Assembly (NCBI GenBank): GCA_964627805.1
Contig: CAZVLA010000004.1
Span: 9,648 to 73,647, forward strand
DNA from: CAZAMI01 sp964627805
GTDB lineage: Archaea > Thermoproteota > Thermoprotei_A > Sulfolobales > NBVN01
Reading direction: 5' to 3'
Length of the DNA: 64,000 bases
The translations under genes and the position numbers were made by a program. This document shows, one piece after another, positions 1-7,675 of this stretch. Below the pieces are notes generated by a model that saw nothing but the letters and a program-made list of their open reading frames with translations, was not told the origin of the DNA and did no database searches. How positions within the stretch are numbered: position 1 is the stretch's first letter; each line of letters opens with the position of its first letter.

Positions 1-774
1 ACGGGGGTAGTACATAAGGTGGGAAGGGTCAAGGGTGTTGAGAAGGCTAGGTACTACGACGTAGAGCCTTGGCGTGTTGAGAAGGAAATGCCTAGAGGTC
101 CTGTGAAGCGTGAGAAGGAGATTGTTAGGGTGTTAACACTTAACGACTTAGACATGGTAGTTGCTAGTCAGAGATTCTCGATTACCGGGCTATTAGGTAT
201 AGAGCTTGAGAAGGAGATTGATGAGGAGGTTAGGAAGAGCGTGAATGCCCAGGTGAGGAAGTGGCTTGAGGAGAAGAAAGCCGAGATAGTTCCGGGGGTA
301 TTATTCATAGATGATGCGCATCTATTAGATCTAGAGGCGTTTTCATTCCTAACTAGGATTCTAGAGAGTGAGTTCTCGCCTATACTGATACTAGCAACTA
401 ATAGAGGTACTACGAGGATACGTGGTACTGATATTGAATCACCTCACGGGATACCTCTAGACCTCCTAGATAGGTTACTAATAATACCTTTAGAACCATA
501 TACGAGGGATGAGATTAAGGAGATAATTAAGATAAGGGCTGATGAGGAAGACATAGTTTTAAGTGATGACGCTATAGAGAAGCTAGCTGATATAGGTAGT
601 GAGAGGAGCTTAAGATACGCTGTTCAGTTACTTAGACCTGCACAGATAATAGCTCAGAGGAAGGGTAGGAAAGAGGTTAGTAGTGAAGATGTTGAGGAGG
701 CTTCAAAGTTATTCACAGATACAAGAAGTAGTGTGGAGTTCATTAGGAAGTATGAGGAGCTATTCATGAAGTAG
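1..774 (+). CDS. TIP49/RuvB-like AAA+ ATPase, C-terminal part
   Basis: This is the C-terminal 257 codons of a TIP49 (RuvBL/pontin-reptin) family AAA+ ATPase. The reading frame is open from base 1, so the gene starts upstream of the window and its Walker A part is not visible. Seen: a Walker B stretch FIDDAHLLD near base 310, sensor-1 ATNRG near base 395, the conserved SPHGIPLDLLDR segment, and a C-terminal sensor-2 helix (SLRYAVQLL). The middle matches the insertion domain region of the family. The Walker B acidic pair is DD rather than the usual DE. Eukaryotic homologues act in chromatin and snoRNP assembly; the archaeal role is unclear. It ends 11 bp inside the convergent next gene. Confidence 0.9.
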   Translation, partial: TGVVHKVGRVKGVEKARYYDVEPWRVEKEMPRGPVKREKEIVRVLTLNDLDMVVASQRFSITGLLGIELEKEIDEEVRKSVNAQVRKWLEEKKAEIVPGVLFIDDAHLLDLEAFSFLTRILESEFSPILILATNRGTTRIRGTDIESPHGIPLDLLDRLLIIPLEPYTRDEIKEIIKIRADEEDIVLSDDAIEKLADIGSERSLRYAVQLLRPAQIIAQRKGRKEVSSEDVEEASKLFTDTRSSVEFIRKYEELFMK

Positions 775-1108
775 CGATTACTTCTTCATCCATCATTAAC
801 GGAGTAAGTAGTGTGGGATCACTAACCTCAATTTTCTCCTCACTAACATCATCCCCCTCCCTCAGCACTAAAGTAATCACTAAGTAACTACCTACCCTAG
901 CCACTTTAACTCTCTTAACTAATGATGGTAAGTCATTACCTATATCCTCACCTACCCCTCCCCTAGTCAGCTCCTTAAGTATCCTAGCCCTGACCTTAAG
1001 GGCTATGTATCTATCATATCCGGTTACAGCCAGTAGTACGAGCACGATACTCAATACTAATAAAGTAACTTCTATTAACACATCAGCACCCAATCTTACT
1101 GTACTCAT
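764..1108 (-). CDS. Small membrane-anchored protein of unknown function
   Basis: I do not recognise this 114-residue protein. Residues about 9-28 form one strongly hydrophobic segment (leucine/valine rich), which should be a single transmembrane anchor. A basic stretch (RYIALKVRARILKEL) follows, and then a soluble domain of about 70 residues with alternating beta-like segments and an acidic tail. The ATG start is well placed and codon use matches its neighbours, so I believe it is a real gene. It converges on the TIP49-like gene with an 11-bp overlap, and the HPS gene lies just upstream on the same strand, so it may be the last gene of a leftward two-gene unit. Confidence 0.6.
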   Translation of the reverse strand: MSTVRLGADVLIEVTLLVLSIVLVLLAVTGYDRYIALKVRARILKELTRGGVGEDIGNDLPSLVKRVKVARVGSYLVITLVLREGDDVSEEKIEVSDPTLLTPLMMDEEVIATS

Positions 1109-1120
1109 TGATACTATATT

Positions 1121-1828
1121 TTAAGGAGTGCAACTCTTGAGGTTACTTAAGGCCTCCCTGCAAGCCATTAATGGATCCTTAGACCTAGTTATGGCTGACC
1201 CTATCACTACTACCGAAGCACCCGCATCAACGAACCTGCAGACTTCGTGAGGCTTTATACCACCACTTACTGAGAACCTAATCTCTCTACCATAAGACCC
1301 TATAAGATCCCTTATTATTTTAATGAATGACGATGCGGTAACACCTAATTTTCTTTGGACATCAATACCTACATGTATATTAACTAACTCCACACCTAAC
1401 CTAACTAACTCATCGATCCTACTACCTAATTTACTGAAGTCTATACCTACAGTATCAACCACAACATCCATACCGTACTTACGTGCAGTCATTAGTGCCT
1501 CCCTAATGACCTCGTCATTAGTGGAGGCTAAGACCGTCGTTACGTCAAACCCATACCTCCAAGCCTCTGAGACCTCGATACTACCTACATCAGCTGTTTT
1601 AGTATCAGCTAACTTAATCGCGTTAATAGATAATTTATTAATTATGTCATTAAATATTCTCCTCATACCTTCAGTCTTGATTAGTGGTGTACCGAACTCT
1701 ATGATGTCTGTTTCGGTATTAAGTATTAAGTTAAGGATCCTTAACGCATCCTTAATACTTGTGAAGTCTAAAGCTACTTGAAGTAATGCTCTACGACTCT
1801 TTCCTAGCTTATTGATTAGTTTTCCCAT
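1121..1828 (-). CDS. hxlA: 3-hexulose-6-phosphate synthase
   Basis: Member of the orotidine-5'-phosphate decarboxylase superfamily of TIM barrels. Motifs seen, numbered from the upstream TTG at 1840: LQVALDF (catalytic Asp near 25), EFGTPLIKTEG (48-58), DTKTADVG (79-86), HVGID (156-160), SGGI (192-195) and GSAI (214-217). The EFGTPLIK and HVGID forms point to hexulose-phosphate synthase rather than PyrF. In archaea without an oxidative pentose phosphate pathway, this enzyme and its partner isomerase (PHI) run the ribulose-monophosphate route backwards to make ribulose 5-phosphate, releasing formaldehyde. No PHI gene is visible nearby. I chose the ATG at 1828; the TTG at 1840 is possible. Confidence 0.85.
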   Translation of the reverse strand: MGKLINKLGKSRRALLQVALDFTSIKDALRILNLILNTETDIIEFGTPLIKTEGMRRIFNDIINKLSINAIKLADTKTADVGSIEVSEAWRYGFDVTTVLASTNDEVIREALMTARKYGMDVVVDTVGIDFSKLGSRIDELVRLGVELVNIHVGIDVQRKLGVTASSFIKIIRDLIGSYGREIRFSVSGGIKPHEVCRFVDAGASVVVIGSAITRSKDPLMACREALSNLKSCTP

Positions 1829-1947
1829 ACATCTGACCAAGAAGATTTGGGAGTTAGGTATTATTTCGTTTTCCCTATTATGTACTGATGCTTCCTAGAT
1901 GGTCTTTAAAAAATGTTTTGGCGTAGCTACTTACTAACTACGTTACC

Positions 1948-2256
1948 TTACTCCTTCTTAGCTAGCACTATCTCGATAGTTGAGACCCTAGTCTGCCTGC
2001 CGTCGGCGGTAGTTACTACTTGGCTACCGATCTTAATATCCTTAATCTCTACCTTATCAGGTAGGAACCTACTCCTTACGATCTCCACAGTATCTACTGC
2101 CTTACTTATTGCCCTACCCCTAGCCTTCACTACGATCTCACTAACTCCCTGGTTTAGTAGTGTTAGTGTTGCTAGTACGTAGTTCATTACGGGCTTCTTA
2201 CCTACTAGGACTACATTGCTTGATATTGGGCTTGGGGCCTGAGACTCGGATGACAT
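1948..2256 (-). CDS. albA: Alba DNA/RNA-binding chromatin protein
   Basis: Alba (Sac10b) family, 102 residues, close to the usual length after a 13-residue flexible N-terminus. The diagnostic segment VLVGKKPVMNYVLA contains the two adjacent lysines (20-21) at the position that contacts nucleic acid and can be acetylated in Sulfolobus. The following helix and the RAISKAVDTVE segment fit the IF3-C-like fold. It coats DNA and RNA as dimers and is a main chromatin protein in crenarchaea. A second Alba paralogue is encoded at 11328-11594, which allows heterodimer formation as described in Sulfolobus. It is monocistronic here, with about 180 bp of AT-rich DNA separating it from the divergent gene. 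Confidence 0.95.
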   Translation of the reverse strand: MSSESQAPSPISSNVVLVGKKPVMNYVLATLTLLNQGVSEIVVKARGRAISKAVDTVEIVRSRFLPDKVEIKDIKIGSQVVTTADGRQTRVSTIEIVLAKKE

Positions 2257-2439
2257 ATCTACTCACCTTCTGCCTCGCTGTGTATTGTTCTCGCATAAAT
2301 TCCTTGGGGATCCCCTTATAAGCGTTTCCTCTCGATTACATTCATAATACTACTTAAGGTATTTCTTAAAACCTTAAGTATACTTAATATGAAAACCTAA
2401 AACTAATTAATTAAGGAAGTAGCTAGTTGCTAGGGTGCG

Positions 2440-2778
2440 ATGTTGGTTAGTGATGAGGTTGTATTTAGGAAGGATTTCGTAGGTGTTGCTAAGATTGAGA
2501 AGACCGTAGTTGACATTGCTAGAGGCTTGGCTGAAGCTAGAATAAGTCCTCAAGACCTAACTAATCCTGTTTCATTTCAGATAGCATTCTCAAGGCTTTA
2601 TGAAGCAATAATAAAGTCCCTAGAGCAGGGCGGTAGAACTTCATACGTAGCTGAGGTGAGGTTTAAGGATAGCTTAGGTAATGTAGTTACATTCGCTCTA
2701 GACTTAGGTGAGCAACCACCTCCGGTATCCTCTAACGTCGTTAAGGCGAGGATAACTGTTGAATTAATTGAGGAGTAA
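2440..2778 (+). CDS. Conserved hypothetical crenarchaeal protein
   Basis: Unrecognised 112-residue protein. It starts with ATG, has host-like codon use, and is followed 70 bp later by the XPB helicase gene on the same strand. The N-terminal half is predicted mostly helical (VVDIARGLAEARI; IAFSRLYEAIIKSLEQ). The C-terminal half is beta-rich (YVAEVRFKDSLGNVVTFALDL; KARITVELIEE), suggesting a small alpha/beta fold. There are no cysteines, signal peptide or membrane segments. Position beside XPB is the only functional hint, and it is weak. Confidence 0.6.
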   Translation: MLVSDEVVFRKDFVGVAKIEKTVVDIARGLAEARISPQDLTNPVSFQIAFSRLYEAIIKSLEQGGRTSYVAEVRFKDSLGNVVTFALDLGEQPPPVSSNVVKARITVELIEE

Positions 2779-2848
2779 TTTACTGGAGAACTTAAGTTCT
2801 TTTAAGTAAACACTATATAAGAACTCATTAGCTAGGGGTAAGGAGTAG

Positions 2849-4495
2849 ATGGGAGACAACGAAGATGAGCTGACCTTCACGGTTAAGAGCTGGTTAAGTG
2901 ACTATGATTTTAGGAGATTATTAAGGATAGCTAAGTATTTGGGGAGGCGCGGAGGCGCTTCAGTATTTAGACTTAACATAAGCTCGGTAATCGATAGTGG
3001 TTATGGGGTAGACGATGTCATAGCTTTACTCGATGAGGTAAATGCTGAATATTCAGACGGTTTAATTAATGTCCTTGAGGATAAACTAAAAAGAGGAACT
3101 AGAGGAAGAGTGATTATAGAATTCAACGGTAAGTACCTTGTACTGAGATTTAGTAATTACTTAGGTAAGCTATACGATGAACTGAGGGAGTTTATGCGTT
3201 ACGATAAATCACTTAAGGTATTTAAGGCGCTACCTTATAGGTATAGTGAGTTAATTAATAAGTTGAGAGATCTAGGGTTTGACATTGATGACAGAACAAA
3301 CTTCCTTGTTAACTCTCCATTGAGTATTAATGCTGTGTTTAAGGGTGTCCTAAGGGATTATCAGGAGGAGGCAATTAATTCCTGGGTAAGGAATCACTAT
3401 AGAGGAGTAATTGCATTACCTACGGGTTCGGGTAAGACAGTAATAGCTATTGCAGCATTAGTTAAGCTACGTCAACGAGCGTTAGTAATAGCTTACACTA
3501 AAGAGCAATTGAATCAGTGGAGAGATGCTATACTGAAGTTTACTAACATCCCTGAATACATGATAGGTATGTACTACAGCAGGGAGAAGAGGTTAGCCCC
3601 AATAACCTTAACTACGTATCAAACAGCTTATAGGCACGTAGATAAGTTCATGAGGTATTACCCACTACTAATAATTGATGAGGTGCATCACCTACCAGCT
3701 GAGAAGTTTAGGAGGATAGCTACTTTAATGCCCTCACCCTATAGGATGGGGTTGTCGGCAACACCTTACAGGGAGGATGGGAAGCATGTTGAGTTATTCC
3801 CATTAATGGGTGGTATAGTATATTATAGAACACCTCAGGAGTTGGCTGAGAAGGGTTACTTAGCGGAGTATAAGATAGTGACGGTTAAGGTTAGCCTAAA
3901 ACCGCAAGAAAGGAAGAGGCTGCTTGAATTAAGGAGAAAGTACAGATCTCTCGTAGGTTACGCTCAGTTTGAGGACGTACTTAAGGCTGCTAGGGAGGGA
4001 GATGAAAAAGCCATTGAAGCACTTAGGGTTCATAATGAGATGAAGATGCTTATTCAGAAGTCTGAGGCTAAAATCGAGAAGGTACGTGAGTTAATTAATA
4101 GGGAGTTAGAGCGTGGTAGTAAAATCATAGTATTCGCTCATTATGTAGATTTAGCTGAGAGAATAGCTAAGGAAGTTGGAGGGTTACTACTAACAGGTAA
4201 TGTACCTACGGAACGTAGGAGAGAGATCCTTAGGAAGTTTAGGGACATTAAATCAGGTGTTTTAGTAGTTACTACCTTAGGTGATGAAGGACTCGACATA
4301 CCTGATGCTAACGTAGGTATACTAGTAGCAGGTACTGGATCTAGGAGGCAGTTCATTCAAAGACTAGGTAGGTTACTGAGGCCTAGTGAAGGTAAGGTAT
4401 CAGTACTTTATGAGGTAGTAGCTAAGGGTACTTCAGAGGAGCTTCAGTCACGAAAGAGAAAGGAGATTAAACTCGATGAAGAGTTAATGCCTTAA
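2849..4495 (+). CDS. xpb: XPB-type superfamily 2 DNA helicase
   Basis: A 548-residue SF2 helicase of the archaeal XPB group. Domains: an N-terminal damage-recognition-like region (about 1-165), then helicase core 1 with Walker A LPTGSGKT (190-197), DEVH (277-280) and SATPYRED. The YRED stretch is the XPB-specific RED motif (308-310). The thumb-like insertion (about 340-400) precedes helicase core 2, with DEGLDIPDANVG and the arginine-finger motif QRLGRLLRP. XPB unwinds DNA in transcription-coupled processes and repair, and in many archaea it pairs with the nuclease Bax1. Here the downstream gene is convergent and does not obviously resemble Bax1, so the partner is either elsewhere or highly diverged. 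Confidence 0.93.
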   Translation: MGDNEDELTFTVKSWLSDYDFRRLLRIAKYLGRRGGASVFRLNISSVIDSGYGVDDVIALLDEVNAEYSDGLINVLEDKLKRGTRGRVIIEFNGKYLVLRFSNYLGKLYDELREFMRYDKSLKVFKALPYRYSELINKLRDLGFDIDDRTNFLVNSPLSINAVFKGVLRDYQEEAINSWVRNHYRGVIALPTGSGKTVIAIAALVKLRQRALVIAYTKEQLNQWRDAILKFTNIPEYMIGMYYSREKRLAPITLTTYQTAYRHVDKFMRYYPLLIIDEVHHLPAEKFRRIATLMPSPYRMGLSATPYREDGKHVELFPLMGGIVYYRTPQELAEKGYLAEYKIVTVKVSLKPQERKRLLELRRKYRSLVGYAQFEDVLKAAREGDEKAIEALRVHNEMKMLIQKSEAKIEKVRELINRELERGSKIIVFAHYVDLAERIAKEVGGLLLTGNVPTERRREILRKFRDIKSGVLVVTTLGDEGLDIPDANVGILVAGTGSRRQFIQRLGRLLRPSEGKVSVLYEVVAKGTSEELQSRKRKEIKLDEELMP

Positions 4496-5304
4496 CACGT
4501 ATAGAGAATGGACTTAAGCAGGATATTAGGTGATATTAAGTTACTTAAGAACACTAACGACTTGTTATAGGGTATCTCAAGTATTGCGGGTGAGTCGTTT
4601 GCTAATACGAGGGGTTTAGAGAGTAGGTAGAACTTATCGTTCTTAGGTACGTGATAAACGACACATCCACCCCAATGATCGATTACTGTGGGGAAGTTAA
4701 TACCGTAAATAACAGGATGTGATACCCAGAGAGGGAATACATCCTTGCAAGGACTATAGTCTAACTCATTCCCTCCGTAATTAGTTAGGTCTATAGGAGC
4801 CAATACGTGAGGTTTTAGCAAATAATCAGTTACGTACTCCGAAAATCTGGAAATGCATGATGAACCTAGTAACTCACATGCCTTATCACCTAATAATGTA
4901 TTCACATAGTTTATGAAGTCAATTACTTCATTAAATTCCCCTCGGACTTTACTTATGTTTAAATTAATGTTAACACCATTATTAAGTAAGTACTTACAAT
5001 CTATCCAAGAATCCTCACGTAACTTAAGGATCTTAGCATTAAGACCTAACTGAAGAGTGCTTAGAATTTCATCTAGCTCATCCTCATGATCATTGCTCCT
5101 AATTACTATAGATGATGGAGGTATAACTACTAATCTCTTAATACCCTTAACATCTATAGTGACTACATTAAAGTTTATTGAGTAATACAAGCTACCGATT
5201 CCTGTTAACGAAATTAAATCCTTCAATGCATTCATGATGATCTTATATACCTGTGGTTTACCCCAGTTAATGACCATTACATAGCTTCCCTCATTAAATC
5301 TCAT
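4492..5304 (-). CDS. Protein of unknown function
   Basis: I do not recognise this 270-residue protein, which converges on xpb with a 4-bp overlap. It is rich in Asn, Ile and Leu, with alternating beta-like and helical stretches and no clear membrane segment. Seven cysteines are scattered (for example at CKYLL, DKACELL, SSCISR, SPCKDV and GGCVVYH) without a tidy zinc pattern. A conserved-looking block (VSHPVIYGINFPTVIDHWGG) occurs in the second half. The ATG start and host-like codon use support a real gene. Bax1 would be its expected neighbour in some relatives, but I see no nuclease motif, so I do not assign it. Confidence 0.6.
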   Translation of the reverse strand: MRFNEGSYVMVINWGKPQVYKIIMNALKDLISLTGIGSLYYSINFNVVTIDVKGIKRLVVIPPSSIVIRSNDHEDELDEILSTLQLGLNAKILKLREDSWIDCKYLLNNGVNINLNISKVRGEFNEVIDFINYVNTLLGDKACELLGSSCISRFSEYVTDYLLKPHVLAPIDLTNYGGNELDYSPCKDVFPLWVSHPVIYGINFPTVIDHWGGCVVYHVPKNDKFYLLSKPLVLANDSPAILEIPYNKSLVFLSNLISPNILLKSILYTC

Positions 5305-5586
5305 GCTAGGACACCTAGTTACGTAAAGTAATTTAGGTGTAAACGTTTTAACGTTACTTCCCTAGTGAGTATTAGATGATGAGCCTCGTAAGAACCGAGG
5401 TATGAGTTACTTAGCAACTAATGAGGTATAACCGGGCGGCTGATTATGTAACTATATACAGTATATAAAGTAGTTAACCTCAAATTATTTACTAGAATCG
5501 ATAACTTGCCTAGTAATTAGTTCATAAAAATTTAGAGCTTAGACTTTATTAGTTGCTTGGTGCTATAAATATACTTGAGTGTCCCT

Positions 5587-5832
5587 ATGCCGCTCGCAGT
5601 AGTTTTAATAAATACCGAGATAGGGACTGAGAATGAAGTTATGAACACATTAGCGAAGATAGAGGGTGTTAAGGAGATCTATGAAGTCTATGGTATGTAC
5701 GATATTGTGGTACTTGTTGAGGCTAAAACTCATGAGGCGTTAAGGGAATTAGTAATCAATAAAATAAGGAGGATACCTCAAGTTAGAGGAACGACTACAA
5801 TGATAGTTATTGAGAGTAAGAAAGTTAAGTAA
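5587..5832 (+). CDS. Stand-alone Lrp/AsnC ligand-binding (RAM) domain protein
   Basis: An 81-residue protein that is only the RAM (regulation of amino acid metabolism) domain of Lrp/AsnC regulators, with no helix-turn-helix. It shows the beta-alpha-beta-beta-alpha-beta order: AVVLINTEIG, a helix (ENEVMNTLAKI), VKEIYEVYGMYDIVVLVEA, a helix, and a final strand (TTMIVIES). The YGMYDIVVLVEA segment is typical of the domain, which oligomerises and binds amino acids. Such stand-alone proteins are known in archaea and may modulate full-length Lrp proteins. I chose the ATG at 5587, where the family usually begins; an in-frame TTG at 5575 would add four residues. Confidence 0.88.
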   Translation: MPLAVVLINTEIGTENEVMNTLAKIEGVKEIYEVYGMYDIVVLVEAKTHEALRELVINKIRRIPQVRGTTTMIVIESKKVK

Positions 5833-5905
5833 TTAGTTAGTACTAACTCGTCCGAGTTAATTTAATAACTTTTTCTCCTCTTTAAATTAGTACTGTGAAT
5901 TAATG

Positions 5906-7519
5906 TTAGTACTTTAGAGTGTGCTTATTCATCGACTTAAGTAATTCCAGAAATATAGGTGATGGTCTTAACGGTCTACTTCTGAATTCAGGGTGTGCTT
6001 GAGTACCTAGGAAGTACCTATAGTCCTTAAGCTCCATTATTTCAGGGAACCCCTCAATACCGTAGCCGCTAACTATGAATCCAGATTCTTCAAACTTATC
6101 TACATACTTAGGATTTACTTGGTACCTATGCCTGTGTCTTTCATAAATTACTGACTTCCTGTATATTCTGTACGCTAGGGTATCCCTAACGATCTTTATG
6201 GGTAAAGCACCTAGCCTCATAGTACCTCCCTTATAGATAATTCCCCTCTGCATGCTGAGTAAGTCAACTACTGGGTAAGGTGTATCAGGTTTTATCTCGG
6301 TGCTGTGAGCGTCCTTAAGACCAAGTACGTTCCTGGCGAATTCAACAACCATCATCTGAAGCCCGAAGCATATGCCTAACGTAGGAATTTCTGACTCCCT
6401 CAAGTACTTTATAGCCTTAATCTTACCTTCAGCACCCCGCTCGCCAAATCCTGGGAGGATTATGGCTCCATCAACAGTACTAAGGACTTCCTCAACGCTT
6501 AATTTACCTCTTTCGATGTCCGTTGCTTCAATCCATACAAACTCTGGTCTAATTGATTCGTAGGCTGCTGCATGCTTAACCGCCTCTATTATGCTTAAGT
6601 AACTATCATGCAGTTTAGTGTACTTACCTACCATGCCTATCCTTACGTAGTATTTAGGGTTCTTTAACTTCCTAACGAACTCCTCCCATTTACTTAGGTC
6701 CGGTTCTCTATATTCTAACCCTAGCCTTTTGGCTACTACTCTATGATAGCCTTGAGCTCTTAGTATTAAAGGTACTTCATATATCGTACTTACGTCATAG
6801 TTACTGAAGACTGCCTCCCTAGGTACGTTGCCGTAGAGTGATATCTTCCTTACTGACTCACTATTTAGCGGTTGAGGGCACCTAGCAACTATTATGTCTG
6901 GCTGAATACCTATTCTCCTTAACTCTTGAATACTGTGCTGGGCGGGTTTAGTTTTCTGTTCTTTAGTAGTAGTTAGTATGGGTACTAAAACGACGTGAAT
7001 GAATAACGTATTCTCGAAACCCTCCTCAAGCCTCATCTGCCTAACGGCTTCAAGGAACGGCAGTCCCTCAATATCACCTACTGTCCCCCCTATCTCAACT
7101 ATCGTAACGTCACTTCCCTGCTCTTCAGAAACCTCCCTAATCTCCCTCTTGATCTCGTCAGTTACGTGCGGTATTATCTGAACTGTCTGCCCTAAATAGT
7201 CTCCCCTCCTCTCGCGCTCGATAACGGTTAGGTACACCTTCCCAGTAGTGATGTTATTTTTCTTACTTAGGTTCCTCCCTAAGAACCTCTCGTAATGTCC
7301 TAGGTCAAGGTCGGTTTCCCCACCATCCTCAGTTACGAATACCTCACCATGCATGTAGGGATTCATGGTTCCTGCATCAACATTTACGTAAGGATCTATC
7401 TTGATCGCTGTTACGTTATATCCCATAGACTGAAGGAGTAATGCTGTAGAAGCAGTGGTTACTCCCTTGCCTAGTCCAGAGAGTACACCACCCGTTATGA
7501 AGATGTACTTCCTACTCAT
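5906..7519 (-). CDS. pyrG: CTP synthase
   Basis: A 537-residue CTP synthase of normal length that makes CTP from UTP, ATP and glutamine. The N-terminal amidoligase domain begins YIFITGGVLSGLGKGVTTAS (P-loop) and has the KIDPYVNVDAGTMNPYMHGE block. The C-terminal class I glutamine amidotransferase domain has the nucleophile motif GICFGLQMMVVEF (Cys near 380) and a late H-P-E (AHPEFRSRP) completing the triad. The frame is intact and the start ATG is clear. It is transcribed alone toward the RAM-domain gene, and its upstream region faces reverse gyrase, giving a divergent promoter region of about 150 bp. Confidence 0.97.
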   Translation of the reverse strand: MSRKYIFITGGVLSGLGKGVTTASTALLLQSMGYNVTAIKIDPYVNVDAGTMNPYMHGEVFVTEDGGETDLDLGHYERFLGRNLSKKNNITTGKVYLTVIERERRGDYLGQTVQIIPHVTDEIKREIREVSEEQGSDVTIVEIGGTVGDIEGLPFLEAVRQMRLEEGFENTLFIHVVLVPILTTTKEQKTKPAQHSIQELRRIGIQPDIIVARCPQPLNSESVRKISLYGNVPREAVFSNYDVSTIYEVPLILRAQGYHRVVAKRLGLEYREPDLSKWEEFVRKLKNPKYYVRIGMVGKYTKLHDSYLSIIEAVKHAAAYESIRPEFVWIEATDIERGKLSVEEVLSTVDGAIILPGFGERGAEGKIKAIKYLRESEIPTLGICFGLQMMVVEFARNVLGLKDAHSTEIKPDTPYPVVDLLSMQRGIIYKGGTMRLGALPIKIVRDTLAYRIYRKSVIYERHRHRYQVNPKYVDKFEESGFIVSGYGIEGFPEIMELKDYRYFLGTQAHPEFRSRPLRPSPIFLELLKSMNKHTLKY

Positions 7520-7626
7520 ACAGTACCATCAAATAATAATCTTAGTTTAGCACCCCTAAAACAGTGTTGACTAGATGACGATTATGCAGTAACTAACCAC
7601 ATACTACTAAGCAATGGGGTGCAGGT

Positions 7627-7635
7627 CTTATAAGG
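7627..7635 (+). promoter_or_regulatory. TATA box for reverse gyrase
   Basis: The sequence cttataagg lies 41-49 bases upstream of the reverse gyrase ATG, at a distance that places transcription start about 20 bases before the ATG. A GGAG/GGAGGT Shine-Dalgarno-like stretch immediately precedes the start codon. Confidence 0.5.
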
Positions 7636-7675
7636 AAGGAGTAAGTAGAAAGCTCAATACATAGGTTATGGAGGT

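Noticed and set aside
1323..1781. 152-codon ORF on the + strand inside the hexulose-phosphate synthase gene
   Set aside because: It is the antisense shadow of a clearly conserved gene; its product has no recognisable domain.
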